NCBI RefSeq assembly: GCF_013337285.1
Contig: NZ_SUPW01000012.1
Span: 1-64,000 of the forward strand
Reading direction: 5' to 3'
Length of the DNA: 64,000 nucleotides
Source of the DNA: Agrobacterium tumefaciens
Lineage (GTDB): Bacteria; Pseudomonadota; Alphaproteobacteria; Rhizobiales; Rhizobiaceae
The position numbers were made by a program, and so were the translations under genes. The notes beneath the pieces were generated by a model, which was not told the origin of the DNA, ran no database searches, and saw nothing but the letters and a program-made list of their open reading frames with translations. Of the stretch, positions 47,194 to 57,429 are shown piece by piece. Numbering within the stretch: the stretch's first letter is position 1; each line of letters begins with the position of its first letter.

Positions 47194-49143
47194 ATGATCG
47201 ACAATGAATCAAGACCGAAACCGGTCGTTGGTGCCGACGAAACTGGTACCGAAACCGCATCCGTCAAGGATGCTCCTGATACCGATGATCCTCTCCCGCC
47301 AGAGGAGATGGAACCTGCTTCGGGCTTGACGCCCGAGGAAGCGGAGGAAGCGCGCAGGAAATATCTGCTGAAGCGCTTCTGGATCAGCGCGCGAGGTTTC
47401 TGGAGCCGCCGCGGCGATGGGTTGGCATGGCCGTTCTCGCTCGGGCTTTTGGCCATGATCGGCATCAATGTCGCCTTCCAATATGGCATCAACGTCTGGA
47501 ATCGCGGAATTTTTGACGCAATCGAGAAACGCGACGCTTCGACGGTCTATTTTTTCGCATCCATCTTTCCGCCCATCGTTTTGGGCAGCGTGTTCATCGT
47601 CACCTCACAGGTGTATGTCAGAATGCGTATTCAGCGGCGCTGGCGTTCCTGGCTGACAAAGGCGCTGGTGGGAAGATGGATTGCGAACGGTCGCTATTAT
47701 CAGCTCAACCTGATTGATGGCGACCACCAAAATCCGGAGGCGAGGCTCTCGGAGGATATGCGGATCGCCACCGAGGCGCCGGTTGATTTCGTCTCGGGTG
47801 TCATCGCTGCCTTTGTGTCTGCTTCCACCTTCATCGTTGTTTTGTGGACGATTGGCGGGGCGCTAACGCTGTCGATCGGCGGTGTCTGGATCACGATTCC
47901 CGGCTTCCTCGTGGTTGCAGCCGTCATCTATGCGATCATCACCTCCAGTTCCATAGCCTTCATTGCCCGAAACTTCGTCAAGGTTTCCGAAGTGAAGAAT
48001 CAGGTCGAAGCGGAATTCCGCTACACGCTCACGCGCGTCAGGGAAAATGGTGAGAGCATCGCCCTGCTTGGCGGTGAAGAAGAGGAGCGGAGTGATCTCG
48101 ACAAGAGGTTCGCCAATGTGCGGGGGCAGTGGCGTCTTCTGGCGCAGCAATATATGCGCACCACGGTTGTCTCCAATGGTTCGATGTTGATTGCGCCCGT
48201 CGTACCGCTTCTGCTCTGTGCGCCCAAGTTTCTTGATGGCAGCATGTCGCTCGGCGAGGTAATGCAGGCAGCATCTGCTTTCACCATCGTCCAGTCCGCA
48301 TTTGGCTGGCTGGTCGATAACTATCCGCGCCTGGCAGACTGGAACGCCTGCGCACGACGCGTCGCCTCGCTGATGATGTCGCTCGATGGCCTCGAGCGGG
48401 CCGAAAAAAGCGACACTCTCGGCCGCATCGTGCGCGGCGAAACGGAAGGCGAGACCATGCTCAGCCTCAAGGATGTCTCCGTTTCTCTGGGCGATGGAAC
48501 CGCCGTCGTCAAAGAGACGGATGTGGAAATCGGCGCGGGCGAGCGCGTATTGGTGTCAGGGGAATCCGGTTCGGGCAAAAGCACGCTGGTGCGTGCCATT
48601 TCCGGCCTCTGGCCCTGGGGCGGTGGCAGCGTGAATTTCCGCGCCGGCAGCCAGCTGTTCATGCTGCCGCAGCGGCCATACATTCCAGCCGGCACGCTGC
48701 GCCGCGCGGTCTCTTATCCGCAACCGGCGGAAAGCTGGACGGCGGAAGAGATCGGCGCCGCTCTCGACAAGGTTGGTCTTGGCCAACTCAAGGACAAGAT
48801 CGAAGACGAGGCGCCATGGGATCAGACGTTGTCGGGTGGCGAAAAACAACGCCTGACCTTCGCACGTCTGTTGCTGAACGCTCCCGACATCATCGTCATG
48901 GACGAGGCGACGGCAGCCCTGGACGAAAAAAGTCAGGACAAGATGATGCAGACGGTCATCGACGAACTACCGGATGCCACGATCATCAGCGTGGCGCATC
49001 GTGCCGAACTGGAAGCATTTCACAGCCGCAAGATCACACTGGAACGCCGGGAAGGTGGCGCAAAGCTTGTCAGTGATATCGAGCTTATCCCGCGCAAGGC
49101 CAGAAAGGGGTCTATGCTTCGGCGCATAGTCAAGCGGCGGTGA
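47194..49143 (+). CDS. ABC transporter with SbmA/BacA-like membrane domain (YddA/BclA-type)
   Basis: This 649-residue half-transporter has a charged N-terminal tail of about 70 residues, then a six-span SbmA/BacA-like domain (about 75-385, with NVWNRGIFDAIEKRDASTVY) and a C-terminal ATPase domain (Walker A GESGSGKST, signature LSGGEKQRLTFARLL, Walker B VMDEATAALDE). It belongs to the ABCD/YddA group. Relatives such as BclA of Bradyrhizobium and ExsE of Sinorhizobium act in peptide uptake or long-chain lipid handling. The substrate here is unknown. The gene stands alone. Confidence 0.88.
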   Translation: MIDNESRPKPVVGADETGTETASVKDAPDTDDPLPPEEMEPASGLTPEEAEEARRKYLLKRFWISARGFWSRRGDGLAWPFSLGLLAMIGINVAFQYGINVWNRGIFDAIEKRDASTVYFFASIFPPIVLGSVFIVTSQVYVRMRIQRRWRSWLTKALVGRWIANGRYYQLNLIDGDHQNPEARLSEDMRIATEAPVDFVSGVIAAFVSASTFIVVLWTIGGALTLSIGGVWITIPGFLVVAAVIYAIITSSSIAFIARNFVKVSEVKNQVEAEFRYTLTRVRENGESIALLGGEEEERSDLDKRFANVRGQWRLLAQQYMRTTVVSNGSMLIAPVVPLLLCAPKFLDGSMSLGEVMQAASAFTIVQSAFGWLVDNYPRLADWNACARRVASLMMSLDGLERAEKSDTLGRIVRGETEGETMLSLKDVSVSLGDGTAVVKETDVEIGAGERVLVSGESGSGKSTLVRAISGLWPWGGGSVNFRAGSQLFMLPQRPYIPAGTLRRAVSYPQPAESWTAEEIGAALDKVGLGQLKDKIEDEAPWDQTLSGGEKQRLTFARLLLNAPDIIVMDEATAALDEKSQDKMMQTVIDELPDATIISVAHRAELEAFHSRKITLERREGGAKLVSDIELIPRKARKGSMLRRIVKRR

Positions 49144-49188
49144 CGGGTACATCTGATGGCCCTGCTACGCAGTTTTACTGGAAATGCG

Positions 49189-50268
49189 CTAGATCAGCAG
49201 ATAGCTGGCCTCGGAAATACGTTGAACAACGGCTTGCCCCGCAAGGATGATGAAGTCGCCTTCAAAGGGCTGGTCAGGCCGTAGCAGGTGTTTGTCGATC
49301 GTCAGCAGGAAATGCGGTGAGTGCAGTTCGCCCGGCGATATGGAAATGTAAGACCAGCGATGCCAGGCGAATGGCATTGCGGCGAGGGTCATGCCCAGCA
49401 ATCCTTTGAGGCGCATAGACCATGTTTTCGATGATTTGGCGTGGCGCGCAACATCGGCATCGCCGACAATTTGCGGGCGGTTCCAGGCCGTCTGGCCATG
49501 GTTGATCTTCCATGCGTCGGGGTCGTCATTTGCCAGATCGATTGTCGATTTCACCGGCTCGGCGATCAGCGCGACGTTCGGGCTGAGCAGGCGTGGAACG
49601 AAAGAAAACGGCAGGCTGCGGATTTCGCGCAAGGGCGCGTTGACGCGGATCACCTGCGCCAGACACCGCCAGTCGAAGCCCTGATGGGACGTATGGTGCG
49701 CGGGCACCCGGTCCAGCCGATATAACCCTGCCCAAAAAGTCTCTTTCAGATTGCCGGATTGCCGGTTGTAGCCCATGAGGGCCGAACCCCAGTTCTTGAT
49801 CCATACCGCTGGCCCGACTTCGACCGGCACCGTCACCAGGAAAATCCGGGGGCGAACGATCGCGCAGACATGCTCGATGACACGGACGGTGCGGTTGAGG
49901 TGGATATGTTCGAGCGTTTCCAGCGCGATGACGATGTCGGCCTCGATCGTTTCGTAAAGGCGCTCGTCGGTGGCGTCGCCGACGATGAAACGGCAGTTTT
50001 CAAATTTGCTGTAACGATTGCGCGCGGCCTCGATGAAGGTCGGATCGTAGTCGATGCCCACATAGTCAACGTCGAATTTCTCCAGAATATGTCCGACCGC
50101 AGTTCCAGGCCCGCAGCCGATATCCAGTATTCTGACCTTCCGATTACCGACATCCTTCTGCACGGTTTCGAGGACCTCAAGCAGTTTTCGATAGCGGCCC
50201 GCATGCAGAAAGCGCGTCAGCCAGTTGAAGTTCTGCGTTTTTTCGTAAGTCGTCGCGAACGTACCCAT
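49189..50268 (-). CDS. Class I SAM-dependent methyltransferase
   Basis: This 359-residue protein has a SAM-binding motif ILDIGCGPGTAVGHIL at about residues 47-62 and the acidic motif II in YVGIDYDP. A C-terminal region follows, with a hydrophobic stretch around 285-310. The start at 50268 follows GGAGGCGG by five bases; the open frame reads on upstream opposite the gmd gene, which is noise. It is divergent from the GDP-fucose genes and probably modifies a sugar or lipid-linked intermediate of the surface polysaccharide. The target is not known. Confidence 0.85.
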   Translation of the reverse strand: MGTFATTYEKTQNFNWLTRFLHAGRYRKLLEVLETVQKDVGNRKVRILDIGCGPGTAVGHILEKFDVDYVGIDYDPTFIEAARNRYSKFENCRFIVGDATDERLYETIEADIVIALETLEHIHLNRTVRVIEHVCAIVRPRIFLVTVPVEVGPAVWIKNWGSALMGYNRQSGNLKETFWAGLYRLDRVPAHHTSHQGFDWRCLAQVIRVNAPLREIRSLPFSFVPRLLSPNVALIAEPVKSTIDLANDDPDAWKINHGQTAWNRPQIVGDADVARHAKSSKTWSMRLKGLLGMTLAAMPFAWHRWSYISISPGELHSPHFLLTIDKHLLRPDQPFEGDFIILAGQAVVQRISEASYLLI

Positions 50269-50583
50269 CCAATCCGCCTCCATGAATCTTAGATGATCTC
50301 GTCTCGCGCTCCCTGCCGTCGTAAAGATCGTGCGCGACCCGGCGTTGTATTTGCGAAGTCTGGCACGGTGCGCGCGACCTGCAACTCGACCAAAAGGCTT
50401 AAGGCGGGAGTGGGGATACTCACCCTGCCTCCTCTTAAAGGCAGATGTCGACGTGGTGGACGGTGAATCGGCCAGTTCTGACCTGCCGTCCTCTCCCTTT
50501 TGGTATGCTGCCGACCCGCAGGGCCTCGTTATACCTTCTATGGAGGCGCCAGCCGGGGCCGGAACCGCTGGGAGATGTGGTGA
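50269..50583. other. Divergent intergenic region before gmd
   Basis: These 315 bases separate the methyltransferase and gmd starts. An open frame at 50330-50590 lacks a ribosome-binding site and any recognisable motif, so I do not count it. I see no confident promoter. Confidence 0.45.
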
Positions 50584-51654
50584 ATGGTAGACAAGAGAGC
50601 CTTGATCATCGGCGTAACCGGGCAGGACGGCGCTTATCTGAGTGAATTGCTGCTTGCCAAGGGATATATCGTTCACGGCCTGAAGAGGCGGTCTTCCTCC
50701 TTCAATACCGGCCGGATCGATCATCTTTATCAAGATCCCTTCGAGGAAGACCTTCGCTTTCGTCTGCACTTCGGTGACCTGACGGATGCCACGAACCTGT
50801 GCCGGGTCATTCAAGAGGTCCAGCCCGACGAGATTTATAATCTTGGCGCCCAGAGCCATGTCCAGGTCAGCTTCGAGACGCCGGAATATACGGCAAATGC
50901 GGATGCGCTTGGTACGCTGAGACTGCTGGAAGCCATGCGCATTTTGAACTTGGGCGACCGGTGCCGGTTTTACCAGGCATCCACATCGGAGCTGTTCGGG
51001 GGGATGGGTACTGTTGCCCAGCACGAGGGTACGCCGTTCTATCCGAGAAGCCCCTATGCTGCGGCAAAGCTCTACGCCTACTGGATGACGGTCAATTACC
51101 GGGAAAGTTACGGCTTTCACGCATCGAACGGCATTCTTTTCAACCATGAGAGCCCTATTCGCGGGGAGACATTCGTCACCCGGAAAATCACGCGCGGCGT
51201 TGCGGCCATCGAACGCGGTCTCATGGGCAAGCTGCGCCTTGGCAATCTCGACGCAAAGAGAGACTGGGGACATGCGCGCGACTATGTCGAAGGCATGTGG
51301 CGCATCGTGCAGCAGGAAATACCCGAGGACTATGTGCTCGCGACCGGCGAGGCACATACGGTGCGGGAATTCGTCGAGCTTGCTTTCGGCGTTGTTGGCA
51401 GGAGCATCGAGTGGCACGGCGATGGCCGTGACGAAGTGGGATACGATGCCAAAACCGGAAATACGATCATCGAAATCGATCCGAGATATTTTCGTCCGGC
51501 AGAAGTGGATTTTCTTCTCGGTGACTCCAGCAAGGCACGCAGAAAACTAAACTGGAGCCATTCAACGTCCTTCTGCGACCTTGTTCATGAAATGGTCGAA
51601 GCGGATCTTCGCCTCGTGATGCTGGAAGAGGGAAGAAATGAATTCGTCGCATAA
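50584..51654 (+). CDS. gmd: GDP-mannose 4,6-dehydratase
   Basis: This 356-residue SDR-type enzyme has the NADP motif [19 protein letters not shown], the specific [16 protein letters not shown] stretch, TSELFGG and the active-site YAAAK. It converts GDP-D-mannose to GDP-4-keto-6-deoxymannose, the first step to GDP-fucose or GDP-rhamnose. GGGAG lies upstream. The fcl gene overlaps its end by 17 bases, so the pair is one unit for GDP-L-fucose. Confidence 0.96.
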   Translation: MVDKRALIIGVTGQDGAYLSELLLAKGYIVHGLKRRSSSFNTGRIDHLYQDPFEEDLRFRLHFGDLTDATNLCRVIQEVQPDEIYNLGAQSHVQVSFETPEYTANADALGTLRLLEAMRILNLGDRCRFYQASTSELFGGMGTVAQHEGTPFYPRSPYAAAKLYAYWMTVNYRESYGFHASNGILFNHESPIRGETFVTRKITRGVAAIERGLMGKLRLGNLDAKRDWGHARDYVEGMWRIVQQEIPEDYVLATGEAHTVREFVELAFGVVGRSIEWHGDGRDEVGYDAKTGNTIIEIDPRYFRPAEVDFLLGDSSKARRKLNWSHSTSFCDLVHEMVEADLRLVMLEEGRNEFVA

Positions 51655-52630
51655 ATCGAAAGACATCGCGTTCAGCTTGAAGGGCAAGCGCGTCTGGGTT
51701 GCCGGCCATACGGGAATGGTCGGCTCGGCACTTGTGCGACGGCTGCAACGCGAAAGTTGCAAAATCCTCACAGTCTCGCGCAGCGAGCTGGACCTGACCC
51801 GACAATATGAGACGGAGCAATGGATGGCGGCGGCAAGGCCGGAGGTTATTTTTGTCGCTGCCGCCAAGGTCGGAGGCATCGCAGCAAATGCAGCCTATCC
51901 GGCTGACTTTCTTTACACCAACACCCTCATTTCGATGAACATCATGAAATCGGCTGCTGATATCGGTGTCGAAAAGCTTCTCTGGATGGGATCGAGCTGC
52001 ATCTATCCGAAATTCGCAGCACAACCGATCACGGAAAATGCCCTTCTAACAGGTCCGCTGGAGCCGACCAACGAGGCCTACGCCATTGCCAAGATCGCGT
52101 CGCTCAAGCTTTCCCAGTTCTATGCCAGTCAGTACGGCCTGAATTGCATCTCCGTCATGCCGACCAACATCTACGGCCTGAACGACAATTTCGATCCGCA
52201 AAGCTCGCACGTCATTCCCGCGATGATCAGGCGAATGCATGAAGCGAAAATCAGCGGTCAGAACAAGGTTGTTCTATGGGGTACGGGCAGCCCTCTGCGT
52301 GAATTTCTCCATGTGGACGATCTGGCGGATGCCTGCTGTTTCCTTATGAAATCATCGGCGCATTTTCCGCTGCTCAATATCGGTTCGGGACGGGAGATAT
52401 CAATCCGCAATCTTGCCCACCTGATTGCAGGCATCGTCGGCTATGACGGGCAGATCGTTTTTGACACCAGCAAGCCGGATGGCGCTCCGAGAAAGCTGCT
52501 CGACTGCTCGCGGCTAAACGCGCTTGGCTGGACCTCGACGGTGGAACTCAGATACGGAATTCAGGATTTGTATGAGTGGTGGCGACAACCGAAGTCGCTG
52601 CAACCGGATATGGTACGACAAGCCGTGTAA
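51638..52630 (+). CDS. fcl: GDP-L-fucose synthase
   Basis: This 330-residue bifunctional epimerase/reductase has [16 protein letters not shown] at the N-terminus, the serine in [10 protein letters not shown] and the YAIAK catalytic pair, plus [20 protein letters not shown]. It completes GDP-L-fucose from the Gmd product with NADPH. The overlapping start within gmd has GGAAGAGGGAAG upstream. Fucose, or acetylated forms of it, is common in rhizobial surface sugars. Confidence 0.95.
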   Translation: MNSSHKSKDIAFSLKGKRVWVAGHTGMVGSALVRRLQRESCKILTVSRSELDLTRQYETEQWMAAARPEVIFVAAAKVGGIAANAAYPADFLYTNTLISMNIMKSAADIGVEKLLWMGSSCIYPKFAAQPITENALLTGPLEPTNEAYAIAKIASLKLSQFYASQYGLNCISVMPTNIYGLNDNFDPQSSHVIPAMIRRMHEAKISGQNKVVLWGTGSPLREFLHVDDLADACCFLMKSSAHFPLLNIGSGREISIRNLAHLIAGIVGYDGQIVFDTSKPDGAPRKLLDCSRLNALGWTSTVELRYGIQDLYEWWRQPKSLQPDMVRQAV

Positions 52631-52749
52631 TAAGCCATCACGGGGCGTGCAGGTGCTATTTCTGGAGACGGGTCCGCTTCGCTTGCTGATGCCGGTTCCA
52701 CTCGCAGGAATTGAACCCAGCCTGCGTTCGTCTGCGGAGATTGCGCAAG

Positions 52750-55248
52750 ATGAGATCGCCAAATTCCCTGACATCATGGATTTTCCCTGTCGTGCTTGTG
52801 CTCGCATTGTCAGGTTTGCCATTGTCGGGTTTCGCATTTTCGGGTGTCGTGGCGCAACCGGCGGTGCAGGGAGGGCAAGAGCCAGGCAGTCAGCCTGATC
52901 CACGCCAGTTCGGTTTCCCGATACCCGTTCCAGAACCACGATTGCCAGATGATGCGGATGCCTTCAATCCGCCGTGGACAGAGGTTGGCGGCGAGGGGCC
53001 GGCAATCGCGGAGATTTCTAGAACGGCGGGCGCTGACGAGGTTGTGTCGATGACCGGCGTCGATCTCGATGGACGAACCGGTTTTCAAATCTTTTCGCAA
53101 GCTCCCGGCGCCACGCAGGGTGTGGTGACGCCGGTCGCACCGCTGACGGCTGATGCGACGGCGGCGACGCTGCTGCTGCCAACGACGCTTGCCTCATGGT
53201 CCACCTACCTGATCAGGCCCCAGCGGGGTGATGTCCAGGGACGCAGCTTTGCGATCAATCGCACCGAAAGCTGGTGGATCGGGCCGGATGCCGCAGCGCC
53301 TGGAGCGGTCGTCTCGGTCTATGGACGCAACCTTTCGCGGTTCAATGGGACCAGCCAGTCTTATCTCTATATCAAGCCGGCCGGTGCCGCGGGCTGGTAT
53401 GTTCCGGCAATCTCCGTCAACCCCTTCAAGGTCGATTTCAAGGTGCCGGCTCTGCCTCCGGGCAAGTATGAAGTGTGGGCTCACAATACCCATGGCGGCC
53501 GCTTCGGCTGGAGCGGTCCGCTTGCACTTGACGTCCTGTCGCAATCGCCATGGGCGGCGCAGGATAAAAAGCGCATCAACGCCGGACAGTTCGGTGCGAC
53601 GGGCGATGGCATGACCGATGACACCGCGGCGATTTTGCGCGCAATCGACGCCGCGGCTGCAACGGCGCCATCGGTGTTGTATTTTCCCGCCGGCATTTAT
53701 CTCGTGACAAAGCCTCTCACTGCGCCCGGCAATGTGGCATGGTTGGGGGAAGGGGCTGACAACACGGAAATCAGGCTCAACCGCAGGATCGATCAGAGCA
53801 TGGTTGTCGTTCAAGGCGACTACACCCGGTTCGAGAAACTGACACTCAATGCCAATCGCAATATTGCCGGTAAACCTCTTCTCGCTTTGCGCAACCGCAA
53901 AAACATCCGTCTGGATTCCGTGCGCATCGACGCCTGGGGCGTGCCGGCTTTCGATGCGCAGGACACGGAAGGGCTTTTTGTCCATGCGTCCGAGCTGATC
54001 GAAAACGGGTCCTTCTACGGCGCGAGCCGGCAGGTGTTTTTCTCCGATAATCGTTTCCGGATGACGGGCTACGGCGAGTCCGTCGTCGCCCTGTGGGGTG
54101 GGCGCGATTTTGCCATGACCGGCAACGAGCTGACGAACGCGGATGAAAGGCGCGACGACGGCCATGGCATCGGACGTTTTTTTGTTGGCCAGGCGCATTT
54201 CGGCAGCATGCGAAACCTCTATTTCGAGAAAAACATCTCAAGAAATGCCGCGCCTCACGACTGCACCAAGGTCGATTGCAATAAGGGCGAACAAATCTGT
54301 TTCGAGATCGTCGGGAGCAAGCTTAAAAATGATTTCGTCGGCGCTTCGTCGACCTCGGTTACCTTCAGCACCCTGTCGGATTTAGGGGATGCCGTGCCGG
54401 GCGGGCGCGATCTCGTTATCGTTGGCGGCCGAGGTGCCGGGCAGCACCGTCACATTGTATCGACGGACGGTTCTACCGTTCTGCTCGAACAAGCCTGGAA
54501 TATCGTTCCCGATCGAACGAGCCGGTTTGCGCTGGCAGCGACCGCATCGCGGGCCGTTATATACGACAATACGTTCGAGGGCAGGGGAAGTTATGCGGAG
54601 CATGATTCCGATTCCACCGCCGTTCTCCTTTACGGCAACGTCTATGACGTGGTGGTCGACAGCAACCGCATCTCCCGGATGCGACACGGCATGATGACGG
54701 TTGCGCTGGACTCGACGCGGGGCCTTAGCCCGTATTTCCTGCAATATTCCAACAACAGCGTGGCCCGCAGCAACAGCGGCCTCTATGTCGGCACGACATT
54801 CGCGGATACCGGCGTTGCCGGCATCTGGGGCGGTCTCGGAAATGTGTATCGCAGGAACAGGTTCACCGATATCGCCTATATCGGCGTCGAATATGAAACG
54901 TGGAACCATGCCGGTGCCGACTACAATGGCACTGTCTTCGATGGAAATACGTTCACCAACGTCCGCTACGGCTTCGTTGATGCCTACAAACTCATGTGGA
55001 CGCATGACGGCAGCTTCAAGGCCGGACCGGCCGAACGCTCAAGGCGGATCAACACGGTACTCTATGACAATCATTTTACCCGAGGACCGCCAGGGCCGGT
55101 CCAAAGTTCGGGTTTCGTGACGATGCATCCGGACAATAGCTGGGCAAATATCGGCTCGACGTGGAGCGGTTTTGCAACGGGAAACGCGGGGCCAACGGCC
55201 AACACCGTTAAACCGTCGTCCAATGCCGCAAGGCCAACATCTTATTAA
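52750..55248 (+). CDS. Secreted pectate-lyase-3-like beta-helix protein
   Basis: This large protein of about 832 residues has an N-terminal signal peptide (PVVLVLALSGLPLSGFAFSG), a proline-rich linker and a beta-sandwich-like region (about 85-265). The right-handed beta-helix domain starts with AGQFGATGDGMTDDTAAILR near residue 277, the hallmark of the Pectate_lyase_3/phage tailspike group. Repeated short 'N-x-F' turns follow to about 800. The ATG at 52750 was chosen over a TTG at 52711. Lying beside sugar-nucleotide genes, it may cut, modify or bind the secreted polysaccharide. Catalytic residues are not identified. Confidence 0.8.
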   Translation: MRSPNSLTSWIFPVVLVLALSGLPLSGFAFSGVVAQPAVQGGQEPGSQPDPRQFGFPIPVPEPRLPDDADAFNPPWTEVGGEGPAIAEISRTAGADEVVSMTGVDLDGRTGFQIFSQAPGATQGVVTPVAPLTADATAATLLLPTTLASWSTYLIRPQRGDVQGRSFAINRTESWWIGPDAAAPGAVVSVYGRNLSRFNGTSQSYLYIKPAGAAGWYVPAISVNPFKVDFKVPALPPGKYEVWAHNTHGGRFGWSGPLALDVLSQSPWAAQDKKRINAGQFGATGDGMTDDTAAILRAIDAAAATAPSVLYFPAGIYLVTKPLTAPGNVAWLGEGADNTEIRLNRRIDQSMVVVQGDYTRFEKLTLNANRNIAGKPLLALRNRKNIRLDSVRIDAWGVPAFDAQDTEGLFVHASELIENGSFYGASRQVFFSDNRFRMTGYGESVVALWGGRDFAMTGNELTNADERRDDGHGIGRFFVGQAHFGSMRNLYFEKNISRNAAPHDCTKVDCNKGEQICFEIVGSKLKNDFVGASSTSVTFSTLSDLGDAVPGGRDLVIVGGRGAGQHRHIVSTDGSTVLLEQAWNIVPDRTSRFALAATASRAVIYDNTFEGRGSYAEHDSDSTAVLLYGNVYDVVVDSNRISRMRHGMMTVALDSTRGLSPYFLQYSNNSVARSNSGLYVGTTFADTGVAGIWGGLGNVYRRNRFTDIAYIGVEYETWNHAGADYNGTVFDGNTFTNVRYGFVDAYKLMWTHDGSFKAGPAERSRRINTVLYDNHFTRGPPGPVQSSGFVTMHPDNSWANIGSTWSGFATGNAGPTANTVKPSSNAARPTSY

Positions 55249-55783
55249 ACGGGTCTATTCCCGGAAAAATTGGGGCAAATTACCCCTAATGACGTATCTG
55301 CGGTGAATTGACCTGTTGCTGGAAAGTGGCGACTATGGCTCGATACATCTAGGTCATGCGATACCATGGGCCATTCAGATTGAGGCTCGGAGGTTTCCAT
55401 TGCAGGCGAGGGACCCGACGGATCGTTCGTTACTCCATGAGTGGCGAGCGATCTGTGGTTCGTTCGGTTCAGCTGATATTCTTGCAAATCTCAATCAGAA
55501 GCCGTCGATGCGACAGGATTTGCGCGGCGTTGGCGACGATTTGTGCGAGATGCAAATAGGCTCGCCCGGTTCAACGAGCGAGCCCTCCCGGTTACCAGGT
55601 GAGCCCGGTGACCGGCGACCCACCAAAGTATCAGGGGGCGGCGGGTACCTCTAGAAACCGCTTTTATCGTGTCGATTCAATCTGGCTATAAGCGGTAGGG
55701 TGCCCATCCACGCATATGCTGTCTGACAAATTTTGCGCTTTTGGTAACGACAAAACGATAAAGGCGGTAGAGTTTGATAAAAC
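55249..55783. other. Intergenic stretch with structured repeats
   Basis: In these 535 bases between convergent genes I find no supportable gene. A GGGG/CCCC stem occurs near 55272-55286, and two adjacent stems at 55559-55615 are described separately. They could be transcript ends or a small RNA. Confidence 0.45.
55559..55615. other. Tandem hairpins
   Basis: GGCTCGC (55559-55565) pairs with GCGAGCC (55578-55584). CCGGTTACC (55588-55596) pairs with GGTGACCGG (55607-55615) with one G-T pair. The two stems are three bases apart. No T-run follows. Confidence 0.45.
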
Positions 55784-56080
55784 TCACCTGGCCGGTCCGT
55801 TTTTTGCCGTCAAATTGAGCCAGGTCCGGACGTCGCTTGCCGTGATCCAGATCTGTCCATCGAACGCAAACATTCCCTTCTCGATTTTGGATGCCCCTAT
55901 CATTGCAAACACGTCGGCGAATTGCGCCAGACGTTGCGCATCGCATTGCGGTGGGGACTGAATGTCGTTCAGGGCATCCTGCGTCACATGGACGGGCCAC
56001 AGCCCTCTTTCTCCGTTCACGATGATGACAGCGTCCTGCCTGACCATGTGATAACCAACCGGAATGATCGCAGATTCCAT
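55784..56080 (-). CDS. Hypothetical small protein
   Basis: I do not recognise this 98-residue protein. It has no signal peptide and mixes hydrophobic and charged residues, with GERGLWPVHVTQDALNDI and GMFAFDGQIWITASDVRTWL as the most protein-like parts. It starts five bases after GGGAGG, a strong site, which is the main reason to accept it. It is the last gene of the minus-strand polysaccharide block. Confidence 0.6.
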   Translation of the reverse strand: MESAIIPVGYHMVRQDAVIIVNGERGLWPVHVTQDALNDIQSPPQCDAQRLAQFADVFAMIGASKIEKGMFAFDGQIWITASDVRTWLNLTAKNGPAR

Positions 56081-56166
56081 CTCCGCCTCCCAGACACTTG
56101 TGCCGATTGCTTCTGCTCTCTGGAGGAAATCGGGAGCCTACCGATCGGAATTCCGGTAAACCCTTT

Positions 56167-57426
56167 TTAGTTAACGCTTCCTGTGACGAGCGCTGCCGAA
56201 ACCGGGTCTTTGCCGGATACCGACAGGCGGACGCGGACGACGTCTCCCGCCCGAACTTGCGTATGCTCGTCGGCAGCTATTTCGCTATAGGCGCCTGCAA
56301 CCTGACGCACGATGAAGAACTTGGTTTCGATCATGTCCTCGAGGCTGGAAACCCGCCGCGCCGTCGAGCCGATCTCGGCCATGGATTGAAGACTGAAGGC
56401 CAGTTTTTTCTTCAGGCGCATGATGTCGAGGGACGTCTCCCGCAGTTCGGTCGCAGCATCATTGTGCCTTTTGCTTTTCAACTCCAGAATACGACGCTCC
56501 ACCTCGCTCTTGTTTTGCTGCGCGCGTGCCAGGAACGATGTCGATTCCAGCACCTGCTGGTTCATGGATAGCAGTTCGCGCTTGCGCTCTCGGAGGGCAG
56601 ATTCGGAGGCTGCACCGCGCGTGACAAGTTCCTTCGACGCGTTGACATCCATGTCGAGCAATTCGAGTTGCTGGTTGCGCATGACGTTGCTTTTCTCAAG
56701 CGTATCTATTTCCTGAATGAAGTTCTGCCGCTGGACTTCGAGGTTGGTCTTTTCGTCCTGCTGCGCCGACAGGCGAAGGCGAAACAGACCTGTTTCAGAC
56801 GAGACGATTTTCTCCAACGCGGCGCGATCCCGGACAAGTCCGATGTCGTCGCCCTTATAGTTGAATTCGGTGTCGTTCAGTTCCGCTTCCAGCCGAACGC
56901 GCCTAACGTCCTGCGACAGCAGTTGCATCGACATGTCTTCATATTCCTGCTGGGCCGCGATCAGCTGTATGCCCGATGTATCCCTCTGTGCATTCGACTC
57001 GCGCAATCCCCCGCCGAGTGCGAAGAGCTCAAGCACGATCATGCCGGGACGGAATTCATATTTTCCCGGCTTCTGGACGTCGCCGACAACGAAGATCGGA
57101 GCATATTCCTTGACCGCGACGGCGACGGAGCGGTTTGCCACATGGCTTGCCAGATCGCGGCTGATCTGCGCACCGATTTCGTTCACCGTCTGATCGACCA
57201 CGTTGACGTTGCCAAGAAGCGGATAACCGATCGTTCCATCCGCACTGACAGGGAATAGGCCGGTCAGGCCCGGGTCGCCATAGACGGAGATCGTCAAGAC
57301 GTCGCCGGTCGCGACCTTGTAATTGGTTCCATCTGCAACGGCCGGTAGCTGGCAAACGGCCAAAGACAGAAAGGTCGTACTGGCGATCATCAGGGAAAAG
57401 CCTTTGGGCCTTGTCACGAAGCGCAT
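56167..57426 (-). CDS. Polysaccharide export protein, ExoF-like
   Basis: This 419-residue protein has a signal peptide (about residues 1-31) and the polysaccharide export domain (YKVATGDVLTISVYGDPGLT, then GTIGYPLLGNVNV). An SLBB-like part (APIFVVGDVQKPGKYEF) and a long coiled-coil (about 145-345) follow. This is the layout and length of S. meliloti ExoF, an outer-membrane/periplasmic export component that lacks a typical Wza lipobox. It begins three bases after the upstream chain-length gene, so they form a transport pair. Confidence 0.9.
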   Translation of the reverse strand: MRFVTRPKGFSLMIASTTFLSLAVCQLPAVADGTNYKVATGDVLTISVYGDPGLTGLFPVSADGTIGYPLLGNVNVVDQTVNEIGAQISRDLASHVANRSVAVAVKEYAPIFVVGDVQKPGKYEFRPGMIVLELFALGGGLRESNAQRDTSGIQLIAAQQEYEDMSMQLLSQDVRRVRLEAELNDTEFNYKGDDIGLVRDRAALEKIVSSETGLFRLRLSAQQDEKTNLEVQRQNFIQEIDTLEKSNVMRNQQLELLDMDVNASKELVTRGAASESALRERKRELLSMNQQVLESTSFLARAQQNKSEVERRILELKSKRHNDAATELRETSLDIMRLKKKLAFSLQSMAEIGSTARRVSSLEDMIETKFFIVRQVAGAYSEIAADEHTQVRAGDVVRVRLSVSGKDPVSAALVTGSVN

Positions 57427-57429
57427 GTC

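Noticed and set aside
50330-50590. An 86-codon frame before gmd
   Set aside because: No ribosome-binding site, no motif, and it runs into the gmd start.
49189-51417. A 742-codon minus-strand open frame
   Set aside because: Only the part from 50268 has protein-like sequence and a ribosome-binding site. The rest lies opposite gmd.
52524-52898. A 124-codon plus-strand frame bridging fcl and the beta-helix gene
   Set aside because: It overlaps both real genes in another frame and has no family features.
55686-56000. A 104-codon minus-strand frame overlapping the small hypothetical gene
   Set aside because: The frame starting at 56080 has a strong GGGAGG site; this one has none.
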